Origin: Planctomycetota bacterium
Lineage (GTDB): Bacteria > Planctomycetota > B129-G9
DNA length: 5,075 nucleotides
Reading direction: 5' to 3'
NCBI GenBank assembly: GCA_030607235.1
Contig: JAUWEX010000121.1
Coordinates: 1-5,075 of the forward strand
In this document: positions 4,530-5,075 of the stretch, piece by piece
How the letters are laid out: the number at the start of each line of letters is the position of its first letter
Numbering within the stretch: position 1 is the stretch's first letter
Position numbers and translations under genes: made by a program
The notes under the pieces: model-generated
Told to the model about the DNA's origin: nothing
What the model saw: the letters and a program-made list of their open reading frames with translations, nothing else
Databases searched by the model: none

Positions 4530-5075
4530 ATGAAAATCCTGATTACCGGCGGGGCCGGTTTTATCGGCTCGCACCTCGCGCAGCGCTGCCTGCGGGGCGG
4601 CGCGAGCGTAACGGTAATCGACGACCTCTCGACGGGGCGGCGGGCGAACATGACGGAGTTCGCGCGGCACCCGCGCTTCAAATTCCACAAGCGCAGCGTT
4701 ACCGATCCGCCTGAGGCAGACTTCGTCGGCGGCCTCATCGCCAAAAGCGACCTGGTGTACCACCTGGCCGCGGCGGTGGGCGTGGACCTGATTATCAAAC
4801 AGCCCGTGCGCACGATCGAGACCAACGTCTACGGCACCGACGTGGTTCTGCGGCAGGCCGCGCGGAGCGGGGTGCCAACGGTGCTGGCGTCGTCGTCGGA
4901 GGTCTACGGCAAGAGCGCCAAAACGCCGTTCGCGGAGGGCGACGACATGCTGCTCGGCCCGACGACGCACAGCCGCTGGTCCTACGCGGCAAGCAAGGCC
5001 GTTGACGAATTCCTCGCGCTGGCATATCATAAGCAGGACGGACTGCCGGTAACGATACTGCGTTTTTTCAACATC
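4530..5075 (+). CDS. NAD-dependent sugar-nucleotide epimerase/dehydratase (extended SDR), 3' truncated
   Basis: The first 182 residues are visible and the window ends in frame. The usual family length is about 310-340, so roughly the N-terminal half is present. The fold is an extended short-chain dehydrogenase. The NAD-binding GGAGFIG is at 7-13, with Asp31 after the second strand positioned for the adenine ribose. YHLAAAVGV is at 77-85, SSSEVYG at 121-127, and the catalytic pair is Tyr152 and Lys156 in YAASK. The SSEVYG and RWSYAASK stretches recall UDP-glucose 4-epimerases and UDP-glucuronate decarboxylases. The specificity determinants lie mostly beyond the edge. A role in NDP-sugar supply for surface glycans is inferred. 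The start is uncertain: 4530 gives the canonical MKILITGGAGFIG, GTG at 4515 has GGGGAT upstream, and ATGs at 4464 and 4479 are also in frame. The gene is divergent from ispH. Confidence 0.9.
   Translation, partial: MKILITGGAGFIGSHLAQRCLRGGASVTVIDDLSTGRRANMTEFARHPRFKFHKRSVTDPPEADFVGGLIAKSDLVYHLAAAVGVDLIIKQPVRTIETNVYGTDVVLRQAARSGVPTVLASSSEVYGKSAKTPFAEGDDMLLGPTTHSRWSYAASKAVDEFLALAYHKQDGLPVTILRFFNI

Overview
The window carries three complete protein-coding genes and the 5' part of a fourth. No rRNA, tRNA, CRISPR array or transposase was seen. The host-type DNA is GC-rich (43 of 60 bases are G or C in 3721-3780). It encodes a bacterial lipoprotein and a bacterial MEP-pathway IspH, so the source is a Gram-negative-type bacterium. 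I cannot name the phylum. A Planctomycetota-, Hydrogenedentes- or Deltaproteobacteria-like environmental genome would fit, but this is only an impression.

Layout. (1) 1-97: end of an intergenic region with overlapping inverted repeats. (2) 98-916, minus strand: an unrecognised lipoprotein with a Pro/Ala linker, a coiled coil and a beta-rich C-terminal domain, preceded by a plausible promoter. (3) 917-1159: divergent intergenic region holding a purine-rich element of a type I recall as dispersed in environmental genomes, followed by an AT-rich leader. (4) 1160-2635, plus strand: an AT-rich gene (24 of 60 G+C in 1741-1800) that looks horizontally acquired. Its N-terminal domain resembles DUF4062, TIR and nucleoside deoxyribosyltransferase folds. 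Three tandem winged-helix-like repeats follow. (5) 2623-4377, minus strand: IspH fused in one reading frame to a UbiA-type membrane prenyltransferase. It is convergent with gene 4 and overlaps its 3' end by 13 bases. (6) 4378-4529: compact divergent regulatory region with a perfect TATAAT close to the ispH start, a 15-base palindrome and an 11-base perfect direct repeat. (7) 4530 to the window end, plus strand: a truncated NAD-dependent sugar-nucleotide epimerase/dehydratase.

How the genes relate. The IspH-UbiA protein would link the last step of IPP/DMAPP synthesis to a membrane prenyl transfer. The divergent epimerase points to surface polysaccharide or glycan precursor synthesis. Joint control of these two from the shared intergenic region is possible. 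The AT-rich gene appears functionally unrelated and reads as a single-gene insertion between core genes, possibly a conflict or defence effector.

The two points most worth pursuing are the IspH-UbiA fusion and the DUF4062-like protein with three winged-helix repeats.
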